Source of the DNA: Candidatus Anammoximicrobium sp.
Lineage (GTDB): Bacteria > Planctomycetota > Planctomycetia > Pirellulales > Pirellulaceae
Reading direction: 5' to 3'
DNA: 64,000 nt
Assembly (NCBI GenBank): GCA_012515235.1
Contig: JAAYYU010000019.1
Span: forward strand, 1 to 64,000
A program made the translations under genes and the position numbers. This document shows positions 44,440 through 55,993 of the stretch, in pieces. Each line of letters begins with the position of its first letter. Positions within the stretch are counted from its first letter, which is position 1. The notes below the pieces were generated by a model. The model ran no database searches. It saw nothing but the letters and a program-made list of their open reading frames with translations, and was not told the origin of the DNA.

Positions 44440-45176
44440 CGGCGAACTCCTTCGTACAGGCGGGCCAGGAAGTAAAGCCCCTGTCCGTCGCACCGGAAAT
44501 CGGCCTCGCCGCACGCTTTCCGGGCTTCGAGATACGCGAACATGCCGGGCGTCAGACTGTCCCACTCCTGGCGCGTGAAATGACGCCGCTTCTCGGCCAC
44601 CAGATGGACGTCGAAGTCCCGTGTCAACTGGCCTGCCACACGATCGGGATTCGCGACGCTGTTGACGTACAGCACCAAGCGTCCGCCCGCGACGAGCCGC
44701 TCGGCCGCCTGGCGGATGACCGCCCGCAGCAGGTCAGTTCCGTCCGCGCCGCCGTAGTACCGCGGATCGAAGGGCCGCGGGGCCGGCTTGTGCGGCAGGT
44801 TGGCCACCACGAGGTCCAGGCCCGCGCCCACCGGCTGCAAGAGACTTCCCTGGACGAAGGAGACGTTGGCGATCCCGTTCAGCACCGCATTCTGCCGCGC
44901 GGCGGCCAACGCGTCCGAGTCCACGTCCGTGCCGACGACCGAATGGGCGCCCGCCAAGCCTGCGTACAAGCTGAGCACCCCCGTGCCGCAACCGGGCTCC
45001 GCGACGCGATCCCCGCGGCGAACCGTCAAATGCTGCAGGATGAAGCTCGTGGCGTGATCGGCCAGCAGAGCCGGAGGACCTCGCTCGACCAGGCGGCCAC
45101 AGCGCGTCGCATGGCAGCGCGTCAGGCAAGCACGCTCTTGCGTGGCCTCGGTGCCGGAGTGTTGAATGCCATCCAT
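44436..45176 (-). CDS. Class I SAM-dependent methyltransferase (PrmC/HemK-like fold)
   Basis: This 246-aa methyltransferase has the SAM-binding motif VAEPGCGTGVLSLYAGLAGA, an acidic motif II (GTDVDSDALAAARQNAVLNG), and 'LDLVVANLPHKPAPRP' where PrmC/N6-amine methyltransferases have NPPY. The altered motif suggests a different acceptor, and part of the N-terminus (residues 1-40) is not clearly family-like. It is the first gene of the four-gene operon. A protein or small-molecule target cannot be told apart from sequence. Confidence 0.78.
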   Translation of the reverse strand: MDGIQHSGTEATQERACLTRCHATRCGRLVERGPPALLADHATSFILQHLTVRRGDRVAEPGCGTGVLSLYAGLAGAHSVVGTDVDSDALAAARQNAVLNGIANVSFVQGSLLQPVGAGLDLVVANLPHKPAPRPFDPRYYGGADGTDLLRAVIRQAAERLVAGGRLVLYVNSVANPDRVAGQLTRDFDVHLVAEKRRHFTRQEWDSLTPGMFAYLEARKACGEADFRCDGQGLYFLARLYEGVRR

Positions 45177-45801
45177 CTTGCGTTCGACCTGGTCGCTGCC
45201 GCCTGGGACACAAGCCCGACGCCTGTTTGCCGACGGCCGGGGTGCCCGACGATCTCTCAGGCCCCAAACGCCCGCGGTTTCGGCTGAGACAGCGTTTGTT
45301 TTCCACCAAAGTCAACAGTGTTGCCGTTTCGCGGATCATTGGCAAGTGCCAAGCCGGCCATCATCGAGAACGGCGACTGGCCTTACAAAATCGGCGGTCA
45401 GTCTCGTTCACGAAATGAGTCTTCAGGATTTGTTGGGGACTGGGATTCCCGGCCCAAATCGTGCCGAATTGCAGCCAGACGGTTGCGTCAACGGCGAACA
45501 GGCTGCTTCGCTCATCCGCGGCAGTTCCCTAGGGCTCCTTTCGCGGTCTTGCGCTCTTGCCGCATGCGACCAGCATGGCGGTCCCGTCCTCGGCTTCGGG
45601 CAGCAGCGGCGCGAGTTTTCTCGGAAAAAGAAGCCACTGACCTGTGAAAGTTCCCGCCAGTGGAGCCAGGAGCAACAACGGCCGATCTCGCCAGCGCGCG
45701 CCGGACCGTTGCGTCGGCGACCCGTCCGTTGCAAAATGGACGGAGTGAACGCGCTTTTTCGACGCTCAACAGGCTGCTAACAGAACAAAGGTTGAACAAC
45801 G
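45177..45801. other. Gene-free intergenic region
   Basis: 625 bp between the divergent methyltransferase and HzsA-like genes. The ORFs through it show no family features. Two short look-alikes of a 'gaacaggctgct / caacaggctgct' motif occur at about 45498 and 45769. No clear promoter was identified. Confidence 0.45.
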
Positions 45802-48800
45802 ATGACGTTCATGGGTGCTACTTGTTCGCGTCGGCTGACGTGTGGGTTGTTGGCCTTGGCTGCCGCCGGCCTGTTGTCTCCCGGCAAGCCATTGGCCGAT
45901 GATGGCGTGGTTCGCATCGGCGACCGGGAGTTGTCGGCCGTAGCGATTGGCCGACAGGTGGCAGGCTTGGTCGAAGCGGACTGGATCGATCAGGACGAGG
46001 CGTTCCGCGCGGAGGCAGCCCAGCCGCCGACTCCGACTCCGGCCTCAGTCGTCGCGCTCGGCGTCCTCACCTGGCAGGACGCCGCCGGAGGTTGCGACGG
46101 GGTAAAGACGGGCCGTTGCGGGTTCCACACGGCCAGCAACGAGACCGACCCGTGGTGGCAGGTCGACTTGGGCCGGCCCTGTTTGTTGGACCGGGTCGTG
46201 GTGTTCAACCGCACTGACGGCGCGACGGCGGCGCGGACGCGCAACCTGCGCGTGCTTGTGGCCGACCGCGTCGAGGAGCCGGAATTCGTCGAGGTCTACC
46301 GGCACAACGGCGAGACGTTCTACGGCGTGCGCGAGCAGCGGCCCTTGACGGTCGATTTCCGCGCCCGAGGCGTGACGGCCCGCGTGGTGCGCGTGGCCGT
46401 GCTCGGCCGGTGTTCCTTGGCCCTGGACGAAGTCGAGGTCTACGAGCAGGAGAAACCGGATGTCAACCTGGCCTTGGGCAAGCCCGCCGATCAGAAGAGC
46501 GTCGGGACCGCTTCCCGTGCCGAGCCCGGAGCCAAGCCGTGGGGTTCGCGGCCCGAGCCGCTCGAGGCAACCGCACCGCCGGAGACGGAGGCCTTTTCCC
46601 TCGCTCACACCCGCGCCGTGATCGGCCGCGCGGAGGCCCTCGCCGCGCGGTTCGGCCGGTTCGGCGGCGCATCGGCGCGGCTCGCGCAGCTGCGGGACCA
46701 GTTGCGGCAGGCTGACGAGCGCCGCGCGAAGTTCGCACAAGCCGGTGCCGTTGCGGAAGAGGTGCGCCGCCAGTTGTACCTGGACGCGCGCCGCATCCTG
46801 CGGCAAATCGCCTTCTGCCATCCGCTGCTGGATTTCGACAAGCTCCTGTTCATCAAGCGGCACGATCCAGGCGGCTTGTATCACATGGTTCATCAGTTCT
46901 ACGGCTTCGGCGCCAAGTCCGGCGGCGGCCTGTTTGTGCTGTGCGATCCGTTTTCCGACGAGCCAAAGCTGGTCGACGTGCTGCAGCAGGCGGTGATTCA
47001 AGACGGCCGACTGGCCGGCAGCCGCTTGGAACCCGGCAGCTTCCTGTCGCCCGACTTGTCCTTCGACGGGCGGACGATCCTGTTCGCCTATACCGAGGGC
47101 AGGGCCGAAGGGATCGAATGGTCGCCACGCGCCAGCTATCACATTTTCCGAGTGGGCGTGGACGGCACGCGGCTGACGCAACTGACGGACGGCGCCTGGA
47201 ACGAGTTCGATCCCTGCTGGCTGCCCAACGGCCGGATCGCGTTCATTTCGGAACGTCGCGGCGGCTACCTCCGCTGCGGCGGTTCCGCGCCCCCGTACGA
47301 TTCGCCGACCTACACGTTGTACTCGATGGTCGCCGACGGCAGCGGCATGACGTGCCTGAGCTTTCACGAAACGCAGGAGTGGCAGCCGAGCGTCGATCAC
47401 AACGGCATGATCGTCTACACGCGGTGGGACTACGTGGACCGCGACACGAACGTGGCGCATCACGTCTGGAGTTGCTTTCCCGACGGCCGCGATCCGCGCA
47501 GCTATCACGGCAACTATCCCGTCAAGCGGGAGACCCGGCCGTGGATGGAGATGGACGTGCGGGCCGTGCCGGGGTCGAACAAGTACGTGGCGACCGCCGC
47601 CGCCCACCACGGGCACGCCTTCGGTTCGCTGGTGCTGATCGACTACCGGCCCCTGGACGACGGCGCGATGTCCCAGGTCGAGCGGCTGACGCCGGACGTG
47701 CCGCTGCCCGAATCCGAAGGCGGCAAAAAGACGATCCGGCAGCACATGGCCTACGGCACCGCCTGGCCGCTGAGCGAAGAGGACTACCTGTGCGTCTACG
47801 ACCGGCGTGCCGCCAACCGTGGCATCTACTGGATCGATCGCTCTGGCAACCGGGAACTGCTGTATCGCGATCCGGAGATCTCCTGCCTGAGCCCGATCCC
47901 GTTGCGGTCCCGTCCCTGCCCGCCTGCGGTCCCGGACCGTACGGGACAGACGGCGGACAGCCCGAATGTGCCAACTGGCGAGGCGCTAGGCACGATCGCC
48001 GTGACGAACGTCTACGACAGCGATTTCCACTGGCCCGAAGGCACCGAAGTCGCCGCCCTGCGCGTGATCCAAGTGCTGCCCAAGACCACGCCGCCAGTCG
48101 ATCAGCCCCGGATCGGGGCCGCGACGGAAACGAACGCCCGCGCCGTGCTGGGCACGGTCCCGGTCGAACCGGACGGCAGCGCGTACTTCGAGGCTCCGGT
48201 CGGCAAGTTGATCTACTTCCAGGCCCTGGACCGCCGCGGCTTGGCCGTCCAGTCGATGCGCTCCGGCACGTACGTTCATCCGGGCGAAACGCTCGTGTGC
48301 CAAGGCTGCCACGAGCCCAAGCACCGGCCGCCGGCGGCCAACCGCGGCATCGCCCTGGCGTTGCAGCGGCCGCCCTCGAAGCTCCAACCCGAGCTCGACG
48401 GCTCGAACCCGTTCAACTATCCCCGGCTGGTTCAAGGCGTGCTCGACCGCCACTGCGTCGAATGTCACCGCCAGCGCAAGGCGATCGACTTGTCCGGCGC
48501 GCCCGGCGCCAAGCACGGTTGGACGCGGTCCTACGAGAACCTGGCGCCCAAATACGGCTTCTACTTCACGGTTTCCAACGGCACGATCAACTCCGGCGTC
48601 CACGGCGGCAGCCGCACCACGCCCGGCCGCTTCGGCGCCCGCGCCGCCCCGCTGCTGCCCTATCTGGATGAACGCCACTACGGCGTGCGGCTCTCGGACG
48701 ACGACTTCCACCGCCTGACGCTCTGGCTGGACTGCAACTCCGAATTCTACGGCGCCTACCACGATCCCCTCGCCCAAGCCCGCGGCTCCGTCGTCACGCC

Positions 48801-48813
48801 GCAGCTGGACTGA
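45802..48813 (+). CDS. HzsA-like dihaem protein with discoidin domain
   Basis: This 1003-aa exported protein has a signal peptide (TCGLLALAAAGLLSPGKPLA). Residues about 75-215 form an F5/8 type C (discoidin-like) domain ('TDPWWQVDLGRPCLLDRVVV'). The middle resembles the hydrazine synthase alpha-subunit middle domain (KLLFIKRHDPGGLYHMVHQF, 'WQPSVDHNGMIVYTRWDYVDRD'). Two c-type haem motifs follow: CQGCH near 833 and CVECH near 885. Such homologues are widespread in planctomycetes that do not make hydrazine, and no other hydrazine synthase subunit is in this window. The role is probably periplasmic redox or carbohydrate-linked, but unknown. AAAGG precedes the ATG. Confidence 0.82.
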   Translation: MTFMGATCSRRLTCGLLALAAAGLLSPGKPLADDGVVRIGDRELSAVAIGRQVAGLVEADWIDQDEAFRAEAAQPPTPTPASVVALGVLTWQDAAGGCDGVKTGRCGFHTASNETDPWWQVDLGRPCLLDRVVVFNRTDGATAARTRNLRVLVADRVEEPEFVEVYRHNGETFYGVREQRPLTVDFRARGVTARVVRVAVLGRCSLALDEVEVYEQEKPDVNLALGKPADQKSVGTASRAEPGAKPWGSRPEPLEATAPPETEAFSLAHTRAVIGRAEALAARFGRFGGASARLAQLRDQLRQADERRAKFAQAGAVAEEVRRQLYLDARRILRQIAFCHPLLDFDKLLFIKRHDPGGLYHMVHQFYGFGAKSGGGLFVLCDPFSDEPKLVDVLQQAVIQDGRLAGSRLEPGSFLSPDLSFDGRTILFAYTEGRAEGIEWSPRASYHIFRVGVDGTRLTQLTDGAWNEFDPCWLPNGRIAFISERRGGYLRCGGSAPPYDSPTYTLYSMVADGSGMTCLSFHETQEWQPSVDHNGMIVYTRWDYVDRDTNVAHHVWSCFPDGRDPRSYHGNYPVKRETRPWMEMDVRAVPGSNKYVATAAAHHGHAFGSLVLIDYRPLDDGAMSQVERLTPDVPLPESEGGKKTIRQHMAYGTAWPLSEEDYLCVYDRRAANRGIYWIDRSGNRELLYRDPEISCLSPIPLRSRPCPPAVPDRTGQTADSPNVPTGEALGTIAVTNVYDSDFHWPEGTEVAALRVIQVLPKTTPPVDQPRIGAATETNARAVLGTVPVEPDGSAYFEAPVGKLIYFQALDRRGLAVQSMRSGTYVHPGETLVCQGCHEPKHRPPAANRGIALALQRPPSKLQPELDGSNPFNYPRLVQGVLDRHCVECHRQRKAIDLSGAPGAKHGWTRSYENLAPKYGFYFTVSNGTINSGVHGGSRTTPGRFGARAAPLLPYLDERHYGVRLSDDDFHRLTLWLDCNSEFYGAYHDPLAQARGSVVTPQLD

Positions 48814-48930
48814 TGCCAAGCGGGGTCTGGCACGAAACCAAAACTACGGCGCTTGTTACCACCCCCCAGAGAACGAGTTCGCTCGACCCAAAGGACATCC
48901 TGCAGGCCCGACTCCACTCGGCGGGAAGCG

Positions 48931-49854
48931 TCACGCGGCGGCCAGGCATTTCTCCAGATACGCTCGGGCTCGGTTGATCTCCCCGGTCACCGCGGCCGTG
49001 GATTCCAGGATCGGAATGCCGCGGGGGACGGGGTGCATGAAGATCTCGGTGAAGCCCTGGTAGTTGAGTTGCTTCAGGGCCCGCAACAGGGGCGTGAAGT
49101 CCAGCGGGCCGCGGCCGGGCATTTGCAGTAGTTCCTGGTCCTTGGGCAGTTTTTTCATGCAGCCCAGGCCGTGCTGCCAGCCTTGGAAATGGACCAGGTG
49201 TTCGCCCAGGTCGGCGATCAGCCCGGCGATCACCTGCTCGTCCTGCGGCAGGTGGTAGGGGGCCAGGGCGATGCCCAAGTGTTTGGAGGGCGCGAATTCG
49301 GCGAAGTAGCGGAGCGAGTCGGGTTCGTTGATCAGCGAGTTGGCGTGGTTCTCGATGCCGATCGCCACGCCCAGTTCTTCGGCCAACGCCACGTGCGGCC
49401 GAAGCTTTTCCACAAACGCCTGGACGCGGTCCCGCAACGTCGCACCGTCCGCGTTGCGCGCCCCCGTGACGATCACGCGGCCGCCTAACTTTTTCAGGAC
49501 GCGCATTTCGTCCTGCAGGCCGTACGGTCCCAGGTCGTAGCGCGTGATCATGCCCAGGCCGACGCCGTGTTCGTGGAGCATCTCGGCGAACTGATCGAGG
49601 CCTATCTCGGCGACCTGTTCCCGATGGTTGGCGTGCTGTCGCGGCCAGATGTCGATGTGCGTGGCGCCCGTCTTTTTAACCTCCGGCAGCACTTCCGCCA
49701 GCGGCGTGGTGCCGTACATCGGCGAGGCCAGGATGTAGTTCAGCCGGAAGCCGGGCGTTGGTTCGGCCCCAGGCAAACGACCGTGGAGAGCTCCGGCCAG
49801 GGAAATGGTCGTGGCGGCAGTAAACTGGCGGCGCGTGATGCGGGTTTGCGTCAT
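48931..49854 (-). CDS. Secreted sugar phosphate isomerase/epimerase-like TIM-barrel protein
   Basis: This 307-aa protein has a Tat-like leader (ITRRQFTAATTISLAGALHG). The xylose-isomerase-like barrel shows metal-ligand features ('GVAIGIENHANSLINEPDS', LGIALAPYHLP, 'LVHFQGWQHGLGC', 'GFTEIFMHPVPRG'). The second metal ligand region reads LAPYH where D-x-x-H is common, so activity may differ. Start 49854, AAGG upstream. It lies 60 nt downstream of alaS on the same strand, probably only by read-through. Substrate unknown. Confidence 0.8.
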   Translation of the reverse strand: MTQTRITRRQFTAATTISLAGALHGRLPGAEPTPGFRLNYILASPMYGTTPLAEVLPEVKKTGATHIDIWPRQHANHREQVAEIGLDQFAEMLHEHGVGLGMITRYDLGPYGLQDEMRVLKKLGGRVIVTGARNADGATLRDRVQAFVEKLRPHVALAEELGVAIGIENHANSLINEPDSLRYFAEFAPSKHLGIALAPYHLPQDEQVIAGLIADLGEHLVHFQGWQHGLGCMKKLPKDQELLQMPGRGPLDFTPLLRALKQLNYQGFTEIFMHPVPRGIPILESTAAVTGEINRARAYLEKCLAAA

Positions 49855-49914
49855 GGTGGAAACCTTGCGAGTTGAGTGGGTCACGGGTGACCGGTGATCG
49901 CGGACACTGAATTC

Positions 49915-52725
<2,811 letters not shown>

Positions 52726-53429
52726 GTCTGGCTGCGATAAAGGGCTTGGAGGACACGGTGTTACGTAAGCGTAACATGATACTCGCTGAGGCGGCTTTGT
52801 ACATGCCCAGATGAGCCTCTTCCACGCGGCACGTCGGGACCGTGACGCAGTTCTGACAAGGCCTGCTGCGGGACGCTTTCCGAGAACCTGCGGGCCGTCC
52901 GAGCCGGCAAGGCAGGCCGCTTGCAGACGGAGCATGGGACCGAGGACCATGCTTCATCCCCCATCCTTGATCTCACGGGATTCTCGGCTGTCAGCCAACG
53001 GGAAACTGACGCGGAGAGACATCGTCACGAGCAAAATGGGGTCAGGCTTACAGAATTCAATTTTGGCCGAGCAAGCTCGTACCACAGGGCGGGTGTCACG
53101 ATCGGCCAAAATTGAATTCTGTAAGCCTGACCCCGGCAGCGAAACCGTGAGTTCATCAACAGCGCGTCAATTGGCCGCCGCGGACGGCGCGCACAGGGCG
53201 GGTTGACAGACTCGCCCATCGTCCGGTGTACTAAGAGGCGGGAAGGGCAGACGCACTCCGACTGAGCCGTGCGGTGCCAGTCGAAATCACGCACAGATCG
53301 GCGCGGCTGGGAGAGCCCTGCCGCGAGGAATGGCCGACCATCGCAGCCGCCACGTGCATCTGCCCCCTTGGAAGGCCTTCTACACAAACCCGGAATATCG
53401 CTTAACGTCTGTTAGCGAAAGGTGTTGCG
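52726..53429. other. Intergenic region upstream of alaS and DUF2760
   Basis: 704 bp with no supported gene. It holds a 16-bp palindrome GTTACGTAAGCGTAAC at 52760-52775 (35 nt before the alaS ATG; possible operator or hairpin) and the 97-bp palindromic element at 53038-53134. No T-box features were recognised. Confidence 0.5.
53038..53134. repeat. 97-bp palindromic element, copy 1
   Basis: A 33-bp left arm (53038-53070, starting GGGGTCAGGCTTACAGAATT) and a 33-bp right arm (53102-53134) are reverse complements, around a 31-nt centre with a weaker internal hairpin. It has the size and GGGGTCAGGC/GCCTGACCCC ends of MITE/REP elements that are elsewhere moved by Y1-type transposases. Copy 2 lies at 59503-59599. 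Confidence 0.92.
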
Positions 53430-53969
53430 ATGCATTTATTGCTGGCCATGCGGGCCTTCTTCGCGGTTCTATTCCGAGGCGAGGTGGCAGCGCGAGTGAA
53501 AACGGCGCTGGATCAGCGGGTGCAGCCCGTCGGCGAGCCGCCGAAACCATCGGCGCCGACGGTCCGGATCGAGCGCCCCAAAGCGCCGCCGCGCAGCGAG
53601 GCGATCACGCTGCTGGCCGCCTTGCAGCGGGAGGCGCGTTTCCTGGATTTAGCCCAGGAGTCGCTGGACGAGTACAGCGATGCGCAAGTCGGAGCGGCGG
53701 CGCGAGATGTGCTGCGCGACGCGCGGAAAGTGCTGGATCGGCTCTTTGCCCTCCAGCCCGTTTTGAATCAAGAGGAAGGTGTCTCCGTCGAAGTGCCGGC
53801 CGAATTCGATGCGGGCCGCTTTCGGTTGACGGGAAACGTGACTGGCCAGCCGCCGTTTCGCGGCCGGCTGGTCCATCACGGCTGGCAGGCGACCAAGTGC
53901 GAACTGCCGGCTTGGTCGGGCAGCGAAGCGTCCGCCCGCGTCGTGGCGCCGGCGGAGGTGGAGTTGTGA
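53430..53969 (+). CDS. DUF2760-family protein
   Basis: This 179-aa protein has the DUF2760 pattern: 'AITLLAALQREARFLDLAQESLDEYSDAQVGAAARDVLRDARKVLDRLF', then 'RFRLTGNVTGQPPFRGRLVHHGWQATKCELP'. The function is unknown; genes of this family often precede two Hsp70-like genes, as here. AAAGG precedes the ATG. It is followed after 126 bp by the first Hsp70 gene on the same strand. It might be a co-chaperone or substrate adaptor, which is inference from linkage. Confidence 0.85.
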   Translation: MHLLLAMRAFFAVLFRGEVAARVKTALDQRVQPVGEPPKPSAPTVRIERPKAPPRSEAITLLAALQREARFLDLAQESLDEYSDAQVGAAARDVLRDARKVLDRLFALQPVLNQEEGVSVEVPAEFDAGRFRLTGNVTGQPPFRGRLVHHGWQATKCELPAWSGSEASARVVAPAEVEL

Positions 53970-54018
53970 GACGGTGATCGGCTGTCCGTGGTCCGTGGTT
54001 GCGGGATGTGAAGCACCA

Positions 54019-54051
54019 ATGACCGGTCACGGATGACCGATGACCGATGAC
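54019..54051. repeat. Short GATGACC tandem repeat before the first Hsp70 gene
   Basis: A 7-nt unit (GATGACC) repeats about three times, preceded by a variant. A related 'ggtcacgggtgaccggtgatc' occurs at about 49879 upstream of the isomerase-like gene. Confidence 0.5.
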
Positions 54052-54095
54052 TGAACACAGAACGCACAGACGCTCAACAAAGGTACGTCAAACAC

Positions 54096-55883
54096 ATGAC
54101 CGCTCGCTACGTCTTGGGCATCGACTTGGGCACGACCAACAACGTGATTGCGTATACGCCGCTGGACGCCGATCAGCCGGCGGTACAGACGCTGCCCGTT
54201 CCGCAGTTGGTAGCGGCCGGCACCATCGAGTCGCTGGGGTCGTTGGCGTCGTTTGCCTACCTGGCCCGCGAGCATGAACTTGGCCAAGGCACGTTCGACT
54301 TGCCCTGGGCCGAGGGCCGCGATTTTGCCGTCGGCGAATTCGCCCGCCGCCAGTCTGCGGAGGTCCCGGAGCGGACGATCGGAGCCGCCAAATCCTGGCT
54401 GTGCCACGGCCGCGTCGATCGCCGCGGCGACATTTTGCCCTGGAACGCTCCGGCGGGCGTGCTCAAGATTTCCCCCGTCACGGCGTCGCGCCGCTACCTG
54501 GAGCACCTGATCGCCGCCTGGGACCAGGCTTTCCCGGAGGCACCCGTCGAAGAGCAGTTGGTCGTGTTGACCGTGCCAGCGTCGTTCGATGCGGCGGCTC
54601 GGGAACTGACGCGCGAAGCGGCGCTGGCGGCCGGGCTGCCGGGCAATCTGCTGTTGCTGGAAGAGCCACAGGCGGCGGTGTACGCCTGGCTGGATGCGAT
54701 GGGCAACCGCTGGCGGAGGTCGCTCAAGCTGAACGACATGCTGCTGGTCTGCGACGTAGGCGGCGGCACGTCCGACTTTACGCTGGTCAAGGTGGGCGAA
54801 GAAAAGGGCGAGTTGATCCTGCAGCGCGAGGCGGTGGGCAACCATCTGCTGGTCGGCGGCGACAACATGGACCTGACGCTGGCGTATCATGCCGCCGAGG
54901 TGTTCGGCAACAAAGGCGTCAAGCTCGATCCCTGGCAATCGGTCTCGTTATGGCACGCCTGCCGCACCGCCAAGGAAACGCTGCTGGCCGCGGACGGCCC
55001 GAATTCACACGCGATTTCGGTTCTGGGGCGGGGCAGCAAGCTGATCGGCGGCACGGTGTCGATCGAAATGAAGCGGAAGCAGGCGCTGGAAATCCTGGTC
55101 GACGGCTTCTTCCCGCGTTGTGCCGTCGGCGACCGTCCGGTGCGGCGTCGGGCGTCGGGCTTTCAGGACATTGGCTTGCCGTTCGAGCAAGACACGGCCG
55201 TGACGCGCCACTTGGCCGCGTTTCTCCAAGACCACGGGGCAGGGCAGGGGGGGGCAGTCCAGCCGACCCACGTGCTGCTCAACGGCGGCGTCTTCAAGTC
55301 CAAGGCGTTGGCGGACCGGCTGATGCAGGTCCTGGGCGATTGGGCCGACGGCCGGAAGCCCCGGTTCCTGGAAGGCTCGCCGGACCTGGACAACGCCGTC
55401 TCGCGCGGCGCGGCTTACTATGGCTGGGCCAAGCATGCCGGAGGTGTCCGCATCCGGGGCGGCACGGCGCGGGCATACTACGTCGGCATCGAGACGGCCG
55501 GGTTGGCCATCCCCGGCGCGCCGCGGCCGTTGCGGGCCCTGTGCGTCGCGCCGCTGGGCATGGAAGAGGGGGACCAGGCCGACGTGCCCTCGCAGGAGAT
55601 CGGCCTGGTGGTCGGCGAACCGGCCCAGTTCCGTTTCTTCAGCTCGCCGATCCGCAAGCAAGACCAAGTTGGCGACGTGCTGCCGTCGTGGAGCGAAGAA
55701 GAACTGGCGGAAACCGATTCGATGGAAGCCACCCTGGACGCCGACGAGGCGATCGAGGAGCCGTACGTGCCCGTCAAGTTCCAGTCCCGCGTGACCGAGT
55801 TGGGCGTGTTCGAGCTGTGGTGCGTTTGCACCAAGAGCAAGAAGCAATGGAAGCTGGAGTTCAGCGTCCGCGAGGAGGACTGA
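54096..55883 (+). CDS. Divergent Hsp70-family protein (DnaK-like ATPase domain)
   Basis: This 595-aa protein has the Hsp70/actin ATPase core: phosphate-1 VLGIDLGTTNNVIAYTP, phosphate-2 LLVCDVGGGTSDFTLV, and the adenosine motif VLLNGGVFKSKALADRLM. The usual DnaK substrate-binding domain is replaced by a shorter beta-rich tail (FFSSPIRKQDQVGD… ELGVFELWCVC). A G-rich insertion (H-G-A-G-Q-G-G-A, at 55236-55254) sits just before VLLNGGVF. The pair with DUF2760 and a second Hsp70 is a recurring but uncharacterised set. Start ATG 54096. Confidence 0.9.
   Translation: MTARYVLGIDLGTTNNVIAYTPLDADQPAVQTLPVPQLVAAGTIESLGSLASFAYLAREHELGQGTFDLPWAEGRDFAVGEFARRQSAEVPERTIGAAKSWLCHGRVDRRGDILPWNAPAGVLKISPVTASRRYLEHLIAAWDQAFPEAPVEEQLVVLTVPASFDAAARELTREAALAAGLPGNLLLLEEPQAAVYAWLDAMGNRWRRSLKLNDMLLVCDVGGGTSDFTLVKVGEEKGELILQREAVGNHLLVGGDNMDLTLAYHAAEVFGNKGVKLDPWQSVSLWHACRTAKETLLAADGPNSHAISVLGRGSKLIGGTVSIEMKRKQALEILVDGFFPRCAVGDRPVRRRASGFQDIGLPFEQDTAVTRHLAAFLQDHGAGQGGAVQPTHVLLNGGVFKSKALADRLMQVLGDWADGRKPRFLEGSPDLDNAVSRGAAYYGWAKHAGGVRIRGGTARAYYVGIETAGLAIPGAPRPLRALCVAPLGMEEGDQADVPSQEIGLVVGEPAQFRFFSSPIRKQDQVGDVLPSWSEEELAETDSMEATLDADEAIEEPYVPVKFQSRVTELGVFELWCVCTKSKKQWKLEFSVREED
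55236..55254 (+). repeat. G-rich GGGCA repeat in the first Hsp70 gene
   Basis: GGGGCAGGGCAGGGGGGGG lies in frame within the Hsp70 gene. The same string recurs at 59929-59947, and a longer variant at 57864-57885. Four or more G-tracts could form a G-quadruplex on this strand. Confidence 0.8.
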
Positions 55884-55894
55884 CAGCGGCTCAA

Positions 55895-55924
55895 AAGCCC
55901 GGCTTTTTCGAAAAGGCCGGGCTT
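55895..55924. terminator. Terminator-like hairpin after the first Hsp70 gene
   Basis: AAGCCCGGCTTTTTCGAAAA pairs with its near-perfect complement ending GCCGGGCTT (30-nt palindrome) 11 nt after the stop. The downstream T-run is weak (CTTT), but the long stem fits termination before the separate Uma2 promoter. Confidence 0.6.
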
Positions 55925-55926
55925 CT

Positions 55927-55954
55927 TTGGCTTCCACCGCAACCGTGTTATAAT
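55927..55954 (+). promoter_or_regulatory. Promoter of the Uma2-family gene
   Basis: TTGGCT (55927-55932), a 16-nt spacer and a consensus TATAAT (55949-55954) lie 39 nt before the ATG at 55994, directly after the terminator-like hairpin. Confidence 0.65.
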
Positions 55955-55993
55955 TCGTCTGGCCAACTTGGCTGAGTGGAGGCATCGACTTTT

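Noticed and set aside
45802-48813. Evidence for an anammox organism
   Set aside because: HzsA-like proteins occur in many planctomycetes, and no hydrazine synthase beta/gamma or hydrazine dehydrogenase gene is in the window.
52726-52800. T-box riboswitch upstream of alaS
   Set aside because: No T-box sequence or specifier hairpin was found; only a short palindrome is present.
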